This document shows, in pieces, positions 52,401 to 58,886 of a stretch of 64,000 nucleotides of DNA. The notes under the pieces are model-generated. The model saw only the letters and a list, made by a program, of their open reading frames with translations. It was not told the DNA's origin and ran no database searches. How positions within the stretch are numbered: position 1 is the stretch's first letter; each line of letters starts with the position of its first letter. The stretch is from Phoronis australis. Taxonomy: Eukaryota > Phoronida > Phoronidae. A program made the translations under genes and the position numbers. The DNA is taken from NCBI GenBank assembly GCA_002633005.1, contig NMRA01000630.1, positions 64,001 to 128,000 of the forward strand. The letters run 5' to 3'.

Positions 52401-53760
52401 TGAATGAACGACCTCAGCGCCCTCTTTTGGAGGATGTCGTTCTACAAATGCTTTGCAGGATGATGAATTTAGCTTCTTTGTTCAAATGTTGCTGTTCATT
52501 CGCTTTGTTGTTATTGGTTTGTTCATTATCTATGATCTGTAGCGTGTTTGTGTCTCTGTTCAGGTATCGCCGTTGGACATTACCAATGCTGAGCGACTAT
52601 TTGGTCCAGTCAACTATATAACCAGCAAGCTGCCCCAGTCCCGTCTTTTGAAACTTCTCGGTGAATCGAGGTACGCCTGGAGTGGGTTCATATTTTGCTG
52701 TGACAGTCGTCCGACACATACATAAGCTTAGGTCGTGAAGCGTATTTTTAATGATGCTATTAATAAGCTGACTCGTGTAAAAATTAACTTTTCATTCAGG
52801 GCACACTCAACTTATTTATTAATCAGATCAGAAACAATTTGTGTGTTTGGAAAGGATTAATAACCAGTTGGATATTAACTAGTTATACTTGGTGCATATA
52901 ACGTTCGTCTGCAGTAAAACTTGACGAAGTTGATTCCAACATGACGGACATTTATTCCAGTAAAGGGACACATAACCTGACGGGCCGAGATTGCATGAGT
53001 AGAGACAAGCCCAATGCATCACTGACTTTGGGTCCAGTTAATACCAAGATTCGGCTTCGCATGCCTCTAACTTGTGTCATGTTTACTGTAATATTCAGCA
53101 CACTTACTGTTTGTGATATTTTTATGCAGGAAAAAACAGGTGATGGCATTATTTGACGACAAGGCGCGAAAAACCCCTGAAGCCAAGGCAGCAGAGCGGG
53201 GTCATGAAACTGTAGGCCGGGGTGCCCTGCAGTACCATGCGGCGACTAAAGCTGGCTCCAGGGCTCAGGTGAGTGAGAGTCTAACAGATTTGGGTAAAAG
53301 CAGACCTCAAACACTTGTTTTTAGTTGCCATCAAGTCAAAACTCCCCTACATCACGCTAATCAGCAAGGTTTTGTGAAAAAGGACTGATGAGGAGTGCTA
53401 GGTATAGTCCAGCCTAGTGAGTGTTAAAGCGACACCTATTGGGCTGTGTCATGAGAATAGGACAGTCATTCAGTGACTGGTGATACTGTAACATTCAGTC
53501 TCTGTCTGTTTGCCGCATGCTGTCACCACTAGTTGTTTACTGGATAATTGTGATTTCAGGAAGGTTCCAAAGCAGAGGTCGCCAAGTCGTACGTCTCCGA
53601 GTGGACACAGGAGTGTATCTTATTGGACAGGAAGATGAATAAACTTCTTGAAATATGGCCGTCGTTGTTTGTTGAGTTAGTACAGACTGCGGTCGTGGAA
53701 ATGTATGACAAGCAAACGTACATGAAAAGATGTATGGAGGAATTGGAGTCCAAGGCATGA
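1417..53760 (+). CDS. LRRC49: LRRC49 orthologue, tubulin polyglutamylase complex subunit (16 coding exons)
   Basis: Joining the 16 exons listed separately gives 2400 bp, 799 residues plus stop, against about 686 in the human protein. LRRC49 (PGs4) is a non-catalytic subunit of the TTLL1 polyglutamylase complex with TPGS1, TPGS2 and NICN1, which adds glutamate chains to tubulin in cilia, centrosomes and neurites. The order is: disordered N-terminus (1-150), SDS22-like 22-residue leucine-rich repeats (about 160-345, with LDLYDNQIEEI, LDLHGNHITDI and LNLAGNGITHV), a capping segment ending QLRQLDMKRIS, a charged helix (362-410), a divergent Arg/Ser-rich linker (456-518), the conserved NLYGVGSLDSLDRNW domain, and a helical C-terminus ending ELESKA. 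Every exon junction agrees in phase. The start is uncertain: exon 1 begins with an acceptor, so the ATG may be its internal KYM methionine at 1423 or lie upstream of the window. Two exons are duplicated at N joins, probably assembly artefacts. Orthology rests on remembered human LRRC49 similarity across nearly the whole length. Confidence 0.93.
5994..7093. mobile_element. Putative non-autonomous DNA transposon with terminal inverted repeats
   Basis: The left end reads TACCATACTCGTC then TTACCGCCCA (5994-6020). The right end, 7067-7093, reads as the reverse complement TACCGTACTCGTC then TTACCACCCA, giving about 27-bp inverted termini with few mismatches. Both termini start at a TA, consistent with a TA target site as in Tc1/mariner-like elements. 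Subterminal GC-rich blocks (CTCGGCTTACCG, TTTAAGCGCCC) recur in direct orientation at both ends, and GTAACCTGGAC occurs at about 6217 and 7073. No transposase frame is seen, so it is either non-autonomous or decayed. Confidence 0.55.
9185..9185. other. Single ambiguous base (N)
   Basis: One N in intronic sequence. No flanking duplication is evident here, unlike at the N at 51700. Confidence 0.95.
11372..11437. repeat. 33-bp exact tandem duplication
   Basis: The unit starting CTGTTATTGAATCATAGTC occurs twice head to tail without mismatch, indicating a recent duplication within the LRRC49 intron. Confidence 0.9.
12296..12318 (-). promoter_or_regulatory. CTCF-like motif
   Basis: The reverse complement reads TCACCAGATGGCACCAGGGC, close to the bilaterian CTCF core CCANNAGRKGGCRC. 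This is motif resemblance only. Confidence 0.3.
15720..15828 (+). CDS. LRRC49: LRRC49 exon 2 (phase 0-1)
   Basis: The acceptor is tatctcttcag and the donor CAAG|gtactg. It encodes TPDFRLTKDTGAIKSGE and onwards to YQIQ. The DFRLTKDT segment matches EFKLNKDT in the human N-terminus, which ties this exon to LRRC49. Its phase-0 start fits exon 1 and its phase-1 end fits exon 3. Confidence 0.85.
16719..16892 (+). CDS. LRRC49: LRRC49 exon 3 (phase 1-1)
   Basis: The acceptor is tttggcttacag and the donor a strong CAG|gtacgt. It encodes 58 residues, rich in Ser, Arg and Asp (RRISASSTTDLDRDDDF), typical of a disordered region. There is no strong similarity to the human protein at this point. Inclusion rests on splice sites, uninterrupted frame, coding-like composition and phase agreement on both sides. 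Confidence 0.75.
17643..17687 (+). CDS. LRRC49: Possible LRRC49 45-bp cassette exon (phase 1-1)
   Basis: A pyrimidine-rich acceptor (ttcttcattccccag) is followed by an open stretch encoding VPNKRALYKDHRLSK and a moderate donor AAAA|gtacac. It starts and ends in phase 1, exactly the phase of the flanking exons 3 and 4, so it could be included or skipped without shifting frame. The donor is weak and there is no homology support, so it may be fortuitous. With it the protein would be 814 residues. Confidence 0.4.
19272..19414. repeat. About 36-bp minisatellite, 4 copies
   Basis: Four imperfect units containing ATATGATTGGTTACAAGGGA and a GATATGGTGAA-like tail. Divergence increases toward the 3' units. 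Confidence 0.85.
23599..23704 (+). CDS. LRRC49: LRRC49 exon 4 (phase 1-2)
   Basis: The acceptor is ctgtttgtgcag and the donor ACAG|gtacac. It encodes DRVIFTENPAQPGVPIVYRS and onwards to NPDRLNLDR. The last residues align with SDRLSLER just before the leucine-rich repeats of human LRRC49. Confidence 0.88.
23705..25492 (+). other. LRRC49 intron, 1.8 kb
   Basis: AT-rich, with TACTC/GAGTA-rich patches at about 23900-24490 that recall the internal sequence of the element at 63217-63948 and may be an old related insertion. No gene seen. Confidence 0.4.
25493..25696 (+). CDS. LRRC49: LRRC49 exon 5, first leucine-rich repeats (phase 2-2)
   Basis: The acceptor is acctacttctccag and the donor ACAG|gtaggt. 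It encodes RRLTICPILEGEEQLRLLNY, then QHNTITRIQHLSTLKRLIFL and DLYDNQIEEI, very close to human LRRC49 (LTVCPIINGEDHLRLLNFQHN). It opens the SDS22-like repeat domain. Confidence 0.96.
25697..26455 (+). other. LRRC49 intron, 0.76 kb
   Basis: No feature beyond a CTCF-like AGGTGGCGCTAG that overlaps the splice donor at 25694-25713. Confidence 0.6.
26456..26666 (+). CDS. LRRC49: LRRC49 exon 6, leucine-rich repeats (phase 2-0)
   Basis: The acceptor is cccttttttcag and the donor GTG|gtaagt (consensus). It encodes three repeats: IKRIQGLEQLVKLDVLDLHG, NHITDIEQLSHLSELRVLNL and NGITHVQNLTGLDSLAELNL. All are strongly conserved with human LRRC49. Confidence 0.97.
26667..27680 (+). other. LRRC49 intron, 1.0 kb
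   Basis: Nothing recognisable; no open frame with conserved sequence and no repeat of note. Confidence 0.6.
27681..27742 (+). CDS. LRRC49: LRRC49 exon 7, leucine-rich repeat (phase 0-2)
   Basis: The acceptor is tttgttgcag and the donor CGTG|gtgagt. It encodes TEIELLPSLQRLFLSFNEIT, matching the human segment NLPCLQHLFLSFNNIS. Confidence 0.95.
28056..28077 (+). promoter_or_regulatory. CTCF-like motif
   Basis: The sequence TGACCACCAGGTGGCACTCT matches the bilaterian CTCF core CCACCAGGTGGC very well. It lies about 300 bp into the 13.5-kb intron. Binding is not shown by sequence alone. Confidence 0.4.
37110..37158. repeat. Perfect 23-bp palindrome between 13-bp direct repeats
   Basis: The palindrome at 37122-37144 has 11-bp arms (TGAGCTATACC) and a 1-base loop. 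It is bracketed by TGCTGTGAGTGA-type direct repeats, as expected of a small hairpin insertion or templated repair. Confidence 0.7.
40022..40061. repeat. 20-bp tandem duplication
   Basis: TGAAACGTCTGCTGACTTG occurs twice, separated by a single T. Confidence 0.85.
41291..41438 (+). CDS. LRRC49: LRRC49 exon 8, repeat cap (phase 2-0)
   Basis: The acceptor is attttttgttacag and the donor TCG|gtaagt. It encodes FSDISCIGDSPSLSEISLDG and then NPFAQEQFYKQTVLRHMQQL and RQLDMKRIS, near identical in pattern to human LRRC49 (DGNPIAQESWYKHTVLQNMM). The acceptor closes the 13.5-kb intron. Confidence 0.97.
44647..44757 (+). other. Possible alternative first exon of LRRC49
   Basis: An ATG at 44647 opens 37 codons (beginning MFHLDSTRVGADKQRSSS, ending RKKIELVCRM) and stops at a good donor, GGATG|gtatgt, in phase 0. 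That phase would splice correctly into exon 9. The stretch is CpG-richer than its surroundings. It cannot be an internal exon after exon 8, because phase-0 acceptors here run into a stop. No homology supports it. Confidence 0.25.
44884..44903 (+). promoter_or_regulatory. CTCF-like motif
   Basis: GCCCTCTAGGTGGCGCTCAT contains the AGGTGGCGC half of the CTCF core. It lies about 130 bp after the possible alternative exon. Confidence 0.3.
45822..45905 (+). CDS. LRRC49: LRRC49 exon 9 (phase 0-0)
   Basis: The acceptor is ctatggttgcag and the donor AAAG|gtatgg. It encodes 28 residues beginning DEERRIALVMARREDEKRKE, matching EEERRMASVLAKKEEEKKRE in human LRRC49. This charged segment is probably helical. 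A second copy with the same peptide lies at 47294-47377. Confidence 0.93.
45922..46037. repeat. About 32-bp tandem repeat just after the exon 9 donor
   Basis: Three units beginning TGGCACATTTAGAACA plus a diverged partial fourth. The same array is present after the second exon copy at about 47394-47509. Confidence 0.85.
46950..47057. other. Assembly gap (108 N)
   Basis: An N run separates the two copies of the exon 9 segment. The true distance and order across it are unknown. Confidence 0.98.
47058..48383. repeat. Right copy of duplicated segment around exon 9
   Basis: This begins directly after the gap with TTATTCATGATGGCGGGTAG, as at 45612, and matches the left copy to its last base (GATGTATTGTAT). 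Indels include an extra 27 bp or so near 47085 and a roughly 30-bp loss near 47930, fitting allelic divergence. Confidence 0.9.
47294..47377 (+). CDS. LRRC49: Second copy of LRRC49 exon 9, probably allelic
   Basis: It differs from 45822-45905 by one synonymous base (GCA to GCG in an Ala codon) and keeps both splice sites. Because it is phase 0-0, including both copies would keep frame and repeat 28 residues. Only one copy is known in the human protein and the copy abuts an assembly gap, so I count it once. Confidence 0.85.
48607..48735. repeat. About 65-bp tandem duplication
   Basis: Two units beginning TATGGCTCTTGTGATT and containing GGTCATCTTCCA, with small differences. The site is in the intron before exon 10. 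Confidence 0.8.
48917..49116 (+). CDS. LRRC49: LRRC49 exon 10 (phase 0-2)
   Basis: The acceptor is ggtttttcag and the donor GGAT|gtaagt (consensus). It encodes EKRRLAIDNAKKQWEVMQGS, matching EKKRLTINNVARQWDLQQQ in the human protein, then a variable acidic tail (DDGDESESVERW). The donor sequence is repeated tandemly downstream. Confidence 0.94.
49117..49271. repeat. 31-bp tandem array, 5 copies, starting at the exon 10 donor
   Basis: The intron starts with the first unit, GTAAGTTGGGTGTGGTGGAT followed by GTTAGCATTGT, and four more units follow without spacing. Each of the five carries GTAAGTTG, so the splice donor motif is multiplied. The motif decays to GCAAGTCG right after the array. Confidence 0.9.
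49532..49717 (+). CDS. LRRC49: LRRC49 exon 11, divergent linker (phase 2-2)
   Basis: The acceptor is cttctgacctttta-g and the donor AGAG|gtgagt. It encodes 61 full codons rich in Arg, Ser and Asn (RERRREKTMNKANRSRSESR), likely disordered and longer than in human LRRC49. Frame, splice sites and phase agree with both neighbours. Confidence 0.9.
49718..50124 (+). other. LRRC49 intron, 0.4 kb
   Basis: Nothing recognisable except the tandem CAGTAG acceptor at its 3' end. Confidence 0.7.
50122..50127 (+). promoter_or_regulatory. Tandem splice acceptor CAGTAG
   Basis: Using CAG starts the exon at 50125 and adds one codon; using TAG starts it at 50128. The joined residues are Ser-Arg or Arg respectively, both in frame. 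This is the NAGNAG pattern known to give single-residue variants. Confidence 0.7.
50128..50341 (+). CDS. LRRC49: LRRC49 exon 12, conserved C-terminal domain (phase 2-0)
   Basis: Encodes LADGDKADVSHLAELQGDVL, NLYGVGSLDSLDRNWGVQAA and GAVTTITFKFIPFAEISKNL, matching human LYGSGALESLDRNWSVQTAG. The donor is GTG|gtgagt. The start is 50128 or 50125 depending on the tandem acceptor. Confidence 0.95.
50342..51119 (+). other. LRRC49 intron, 0.8 kb
   Basis: Nothing recognisable except a CTCF-like CCCATAGGGGGCAATGG at about 50764-50781. Confidence 0.6.
51120..51305 (+). CDS. LRRC49: LRRC49 exon 13 (phase 0-0)
   Basis: The acceptor is catggttcacag and the donor GAG|gtacgc. It encodes 62 residues beginning NLVFTSNGIDSFHQLNALAS and ending FRLAHFPLRKINDVE, matching human LQQFNALAQLRRIDQLTIDP. 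A truncated second copy follows at 51701. Confidence 0.95.
51137..51699. repeat. Left copy of duplicated segment around exon 13
   Basis: 563 bp repeated at 51701-52262 with only about half a dozen to ten differences. The copies are separated by exactly one N at 51700. The join is mid-sequence with no target-site or repeat signature, which points to an assembly overlap left unmerged. Confidence 0.92.
51700..51700. other. Single N marking a probable false join
   Basis: The base sits exactly between the two copies of the exon 13 segment. Confidence 0.95.
51701..51869 (+). pseudogene. LRRC49: Truncated second copy of LRRC49 exon 13, probably an assembly artefact
   Basis: It starts inside the exon at CAACGGTATTGACAGC, so it lacks the splice acceptor and the first 17 bases. 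It keeps the donor. Coding changes are synonymous (CGC to CGA, GAC to GAT). With no acceptor it could not be spliced in, and it is most likely the second allele rather than a real pseudoexon. Confidence 0.85.
51701..52262. repeat. Right copy of duplicated segment around exon 13
   Basis: 562 bp matching 51137-51699 up to CAACAACCTTCTT, after which unique intron sequence continues. Confidence 0.92.
52564..52670 (+). CDS. LRRC49: LRRC49 exon 14 (phase 0-2)
   Basis: The acceptor is gtctctgttcag and the donor CGAG|gtacgc. It encodes VSPLDITNAERLFGPVNYIT then SKLPQSRLLKLLGES, matching human AERLFGILAHVASSELPQYR. Confidence 0.94.
52671..53129 (+). other. LRRC49 intron, 0.46 kb
   Basis: Nothing recognisable. 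Confidence 0.7.
53130..53268 (+). CDS. LRRC49: LRRC49 exon 15 (phase 2-0)
   Basis: The acceptor is atatttttatgcag and the donor CAG|gtgagt. It encodes KKQVMALFDDKARKTPEAKA and then GRGALQYHAATKAGSRAQ. RKKQ and the NYTT/QYHA region line up with the human C-terminal part. Confidence 0.93.
53560..53760 (+). CDS. LRRC49: LRRC49 terminal coding exon 16
   Basis: The acceptor is ttgtgatttcag and the stop TGA is at 53758-53760. It encodes 66 residues including LLDRKMNKLLEIWPSLFVEL and ending KRCMEELESKA. This matches the human ending LQKLWPQMFIELVRDAVIEI. The sequence around the stop is partly repeated about 190 bp downstream. Confidence 0.96.
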   Translation, partial: EGSKAEVAKSYVSEWTQECILLDRKMNKLLEIWPSLFVELVQTAVVEMYDKQTYMKRCMEELESKA

Positions 53761-53883
53761 TGGGAAATATTTTAGGCCAAATTGAGTAGCAGCACGCTCT
53801 CACTTGAGGTTCAAGCATCGTGGGAAGTGCTTTAATAAGTTACTGGAATGTGAATGTCTTTCTCTCAAAATCTTACATATGAC

Positions 53884-53957
53884 AGTTGCATCTCAAGCAG
53901 ACGTATATTGAAGAGAACATGGAGGAAATCGAAATTGAAGCCAAGGCATGATGGGAT
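53884..53957 (+). repeat. Diverged duplicate of the LRRC49 C-terminal coding tail
   Basis: The segment reads in one frame as LHLKQTYIEENMEEIEIEAK-A-stop, against KQTYMKRCMEELESKA-stop at 53710-53760. The shared DNA continues through the stop (GCCAAGGCATGATGGGA). A candidate acceptor (tctcaaaatcttacatatgacag) precedes it in phase 0, the phase of the exon 15 donor, so it could be an alternative last exon, or a dead partial duplication. Confidence 0.7.
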
Positions 53958-54348
53958 TTGTCCAATACAGTGAAGGCACAAATCTTTTAACTGGAAATTA
54001 CGGGATGGTGGGAAGTTTACTTTCTACATGTAAAAGTTTTTCAGAATGTGTCTTGTGTGATTACTGAAAGTGGGCATGTACACTATGTGTTAGTTTATCA
54101 AACTCCCACCAGGGTTTTGAAGGTCTTCGATTATATGATTTTGTCATGGTTATTCGCTCGCGGTGGATACATTATCCGTTAACTCCTTGTGTCAGGCATG
54201 CTGCATTCACAGTTTTGTAATGCCATATCAAAAGATGACCAAGAGAAGAAGAACGTGTTGCTGCCTGTGTTCTATTACATGGCGGCCATTTTGAGAGCAG
54301 TGGTGCCATTTGTTATTGTAATGTCTCTTGTATACGGTGACAGGCAAC

Positions 54349-54354
54349 ATTAAA
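54349..54354 (+). terminator. Probable LRRC49 polyadenylation signal ATTAAA
   Basis: This is the common AATAAA variant, about 590 bases after the stop, followed by a T/G-rich stretch (GAGTTTTTTGGGTAC). No canonical AATAAA occurs nearer the stop. Confidence 0.4.
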
Positions 54355-54743
54355 GAATAACGCAACCATCCCAAATGTATGACAAAGGCTCGATATGCGA
54401 GTTTTTTGGGTACTATTTTTTAACAACAATCAACGATCTCAGTTAAGGAACTCTTACCCATGAGAGATTTCCAATATTAGAATGTTTTTTTTTCTTTTTT
54501 GTGTTTAAAATGTGTCAGTCGACAGGAGATGTGACGCTTCTGAGATCTGAGAGTTTGAGATGGACAATTGAAGTGTGGCCTATTGTGTGATGGTATAAAT
54601 TGAGGCTAGTTTTGCTACTGTTAGCACTGAGGGATGTAACTGCTATAACCCTTGTTGGTGGTTTTAATCAGTTGGTCTTCAGTGTCGTTGAATTTGTTCC
54701 TTTTATGTGCACGATGGGTTATAACTTTTACAACTTTGCTGAC

Positions 54744-54782
54744 TGTTCATGTTCATGTTCATGTTCTTGTTCATGTTCATGT
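54744..54782. repeat. (GTTCAT)n microsatellite
   Basis: About six copies of the hexamer, one with a C to T change (GTTCTT). Confidence 0.9.
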
Positions 54783-55780
54783 TTGGTTAAAAGCTCCACA
54801 ACTTCTTACTAAACCACCTTTGCAGACACATAAAGCATACTGAATCAGTTTTAAAGTTTTAACTCCTTCAGTGAAGTTTAAATCGGGTTTAAAAATCATA
54901 GCCACTTTGGTTTGCGGTCAGTTTAGGAGACATGCCATTGAACATGTGTGTTGGCGACTGATCTCTTCTGTAGTATTGCAGTATTACTGCGATATATTTT
55001 TTGTTGGTTTGAAAAAATGGAACTAGACGCGTCGATAACAAGCTGTACTGAAGTTGTTTGTATTGGCTATGTTCTATCAAATCTTGCATTTTGACCATGA
55101 ATTACATCCTGGCTATAGAGCTACATAGTCCATCAACACACAATGTTCAATTGTGTGAGTAGCTAGCCTCCCTTTACCAGGAATATTTGTCAACATCCAT
55201 CAATGTTTCTCACCTTTGTTGGCAATTTAGTTCATTTTCCTCAAGTCAGTTGCGCACAAACATTTGACTGTGGATTGAATATTGATAATGTTAAGAATGA
55301 CAGGCATGATAATATGTTAAATAGTTGGTATGGAGTCTGCTTGTTGCAATAATTTGTTTTCTTGCTCAATTGTTTTGTGTGCTAGAAGGCATTCCATTTT
55401 GTTGTGAGGTTTGAAAAACAAGTTGAAAATGTTTTCAATCTGTTGCAAGTCATTTGTGGTGTGGTCAGTATGTGGCACCAGTTTATGCTAGTCATTGTTA
55501 GTGGAAATTATTCTGGGTGCATGACCGTGCAGTTTTACTCGAGATTTGACTCAAAGGTCAACGATTTCCACGTCATGGTTTCATTAATTGGTCAATTTCT
55601 GAGTTTTGTGATCATAGCGGACACTGCTGTCAAGCAACTTTGAGTGCTTGAAATGGAGTAGGTGGCACTGGTGGAGGTGCAGTGATATTGGCTGAATGTA
55701 AGCATTTGGGTAGTCACGTGGCGCACTTGACCTACGAGTGCTCTTAGCCTATTAGATGACAAAAAGAGGGCTCATGTGTC

Positions 55781-55803
55781 AGTGGTGCCACCTAGTGGTC
55801 ATC
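55781..55803 (-). promoter_or_regulatory. CTCF-like motif
   Basis: The reverse complement reads GACCACTAGGTGGCACCACT, a good match to CCACTAGGTGGCRC. It lies between the two convergent genes. Confidence 0.38.
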
Positions 55804-57105
55804 AAGTATACTATTGTTCTTCATATTTCAACAGACGAGTGTACCTTAGTGTCATTGCCTCAGTTATTTTCACCGATACTGAAAAAATAGTTACATTTCA
55901 CAGATTGGAGTTGTTCCAATGTGGAAATTTCCTGAAATGATCCTGATATTTTTGCTCACCGTACTAGGAAACTGCATTGGAATGCTAACTTCCTGGAATT
56001 CTGAGGTTGTGGTATACTCCTTTTGAATTTTCGACAGTTTCATTGTTGAGGCTGTATTCAATTGTATGGTGGAACCAAATGTCACTAAACCAAAGAAAGG
56101 TGATAAATTTTGGTGATGGTCCCCAAAGGACGATCACATATCTGTAGATGACTGATTTAATGACCATCTGCTTAATAATTTACCTAAAAGAAGAGGCTGG
56201 TGTGCACGGTAATACTGTTTTATGCACTTGTTATTAGAATTGTAAATATTTATGATGAATGAAAATAAATTATTTTATTTCAGTAAAATATAAGTGTCCT
56301 TATTTCAAAAGTTGTCTTTCCGGTAATTCGAAGATTTCATCTTAAAAATGAATAAGATTCTTAGTCAAAAAACAGTTGGTTCAATAATAACTGACGTAAC
56401 ATTATCTTTATTTTTTATTTCTTTATGAGCCGGGTTTACACAGCCATTGTTCGAGGGGACGCCGTCACTCTTACCTATTGTTTCAGAAAGTATTCACTAA
56501 TGCCCTCTAGGAAGTGGGATCGAGCAATTTGGTCAATTGACGCCAAAATTACAGCACCAGTAATCGCGTCACCACGCTGTAAAAGGACGAGATGTGTAGT
56601 TCTGCCATCGGGGACCTTGGTCAATAATTTAGCTTGGAAACCCATTATCACGTGATGAAAAGTTGTAAAGTATTTCTGGTTCCACCAACATGAGTGATGT
56701 GTGCTACAATACATTCACGTGATTACAAGTGCTGTCACTACTGACCAGTGTATAAGGCCAACATCACCTCACAACTCTACGTACTTGCAAGCCACCAGGG
56801 GAGAGTGAAAAAATTTTGATAGAAGTAGGAGCTTGTCCCAAATTTTAGAAACAGCCAATATTGGCTGCCACAAATTCAAGAATCACAAGAAGGAAGGCAA
56901 ATTTCCTCTGTGTAGATTGAAAACAGTACGAAATTTTAAAAATATATGGTGGACGCCAAAATCACTGTTGTCCCAATATTCAGATTTAAGAAAATTTAAT
57001 TTTGCGAGTTTCCATGTCCCAATTCTAGATACTTCCCAAATTGGAGAATTTTTACTGTAATATTAATATTCACACTTTATAATGGACAACACAAGTTCAG
57101 TTTAT

Positions 57106-57450
57106 AACATATTTATTTTGATTCTACCTCTCCAGTATCAACCAATAACATTTATTACGGCTGGTGTATCATTACAATGTATTACATATCGGTGATATCA
57201 ACCAATAACATTTATTACCAGCTGGTATATCAATACAAGGTATTACAAACCAGTGATATCAACCAATAACATATTAATTTTGATTCTACCTCTCCAGTAT
57301 CAACCAATAACATTTTTACAGCTGGTGTATCATTACGATGTATTACATACCGGTGATATCAACCATTAACATTTATTACACCAGGTATATCATTACAAGG
57401 TATTACACAGGTGATATCACCAGTGATATAATTTCTTGGTAATACACACG
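57106..57450. repeat. Higher-order minisatellite
   Basis: Roughly 60-bp units built on TATCAACCAATAACATTTAT and a TACAAGGTATTACA segment. These are nested in a superunit of 162 bp, marked by TTTTGATTCTACCTCTCCAG near 57116 and 57278. The 3' units degenerate into short TGATATCACC repeats. Confidence 0.8.
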
Positions 57451-57897
57451 ACTGATATCACTAATAATCACTGCATCTGGGTAAAAAGATATGCAACAGG
57501 GTCACAAAAAATGACACTTTTATTGCTTAGTTTAACATTCACTTTCATCAATGAGTTGATAAATAATTCATTTACACCCGCTTAAATTCAATAACAAACT
57601 GGCTAATGGCAAATATTTTTCATAAACTAATTTAACTTTAAAATCAAGCAATATAAATGACAAAAGCAAAGAGAAACGAATCTCCAAACTTTTACACAAA
57701 ATACTTTAACAAAACATGGCAAATTGACATTTTTTTTCAATGAAATCTTTTCATGACAATAGTCACCATTAAACTGACATTTTCTCTTACTGGCGAGAGG
57801 CAATGTTGCATAGCATTGATAAGAGTGGAAAGCAAGTGGAAAGACTTAAGCTTAAATTGGTTCTGCATGAACATACATGTACATAAAGAACATGGCA

Positions 57898-57970
57898 CAC
57901 ACGCATGCACCTGCACACATAAACACGCTTGCACATGCACACAAACACACACACACACACACGCAAACAC
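57898..57970. repeat. CA-rich microsatellite
   Basis: An interrupted CACA/GCACAC tract with a pure (CA)n core near 57944-57962. Confidence 0.9.
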
Positions 57971-58620
57971 TATGCACACTGGCACATGTGAAACTATGAT
58001 ACATCTTCACCTAAGCACACAATACGGCCGACGAGTGAAATCTATTCTGTGAATTTCTCCACAAAAATAAAGATTAAGAAAATTTTAATTTATTGCTGGA
58101 ATGGTTTTGTACTGTCAGCGCAGATCATAAAATAACATGGTTTGCACTGTCAGTGAAAGCCACAGGTCATAAAATAACATTTGGCAGCAAGTTAATCAGC
58201 CTCTAAAAATAGAAATTTTTTGGAAGTTTGCCTTCTAAACAAATATGAGAATCACAGAACATTGTTTACAAAATTAAAGCCTCTACAAAGCAACCTCTTG
58301 ATCTAAGTCACTTACTGCTTTACAAAGTATCTCAACTTGTCCCGTACTCAGACAAGAAATGATGTCTGGGTTCACTATAAAATGGATGTGAGATATTCCT
58401 TAAGACCACGCACAAAACAACACGCTGTGACAAACTAACTTGTGGAGCTTGGTTTCAAACAATAACGCATCGTGGGTTCTTTCAAAGCCCTGATGTCACC
58501 TCCAATTTGACTAAGAAACAGTTTGAGATCCACATATTAACACTAGAGATCTAACACAAAAGAGAATGGCTTTATAAACCCTTAAGATACATTCCACACC
58601 TAGAGTTGCCCATAATGCTG

Positions 58621-58642
58621 CTGGACCAACAGGGGGCAGTGG
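58621..58642 (+). promoter_or_regulatory. CTCF-like motif
   Basis: GGACCAACAGGGGGCAGTGG closely matches the textbook CTCF core CCANCAGGGGGCAG. Occupancy is unknown. Confidence 0.42.
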
Positions 58643-58886
58643 TTACCATTTTAATAAATTATGCTAATGAGCCAATTAATATGTACAATTTAAGAACTGA
58701 GAAATTCAAAGAGTTCATTATGCCAAAAAGCGGACCAATTGGCCGAAAAAGCGTCTTGCCTGCAAACTTGAGTGCCACTTTAATGTGAATGTGCCAAACA
58801 TTTTGTCATGGAAACAAGCAAGCGCTAAATATCAAAAAATAGCAATAAAAATAACAAGCAGCTAAAACCTACACCCGCAAATGTTA

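Larger units (their letters stand above)
53761..54380 (+). other. LRRC49 3' UTR (probable)
   Basis: It runs from the stop to just past an ATTAAA at 54349-54354. It includes a diverged copy of the terminal coding sequence (53884-53957). The boundary is inferred, not observed. Confidence 0.5.
54381..57100. other. Intergenic region between the convergent genes
   Basis: No gene seen. It holds a GTTCAT hexanucleotide repeat at 54744-54782, CTCF-like motifs at 55658, 55781 and 56501, and an AATAAA at 56264-56269 that could serve a longer LRRC49 transcript. Confidence 0.5.
57451..58886. other. Region downstream of the mPR-like gene, no gene seen
   Basis: It holds the CA-rich microsatellite (57898-57970), a roughly 48-bp local duplication ending CATAAAATAACAT (about 58105-58185) and a CTCF-like motif at 58621. 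It could be distal 3' UTR of the minus-strand gene or intergenic. Confidence 0.4.
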
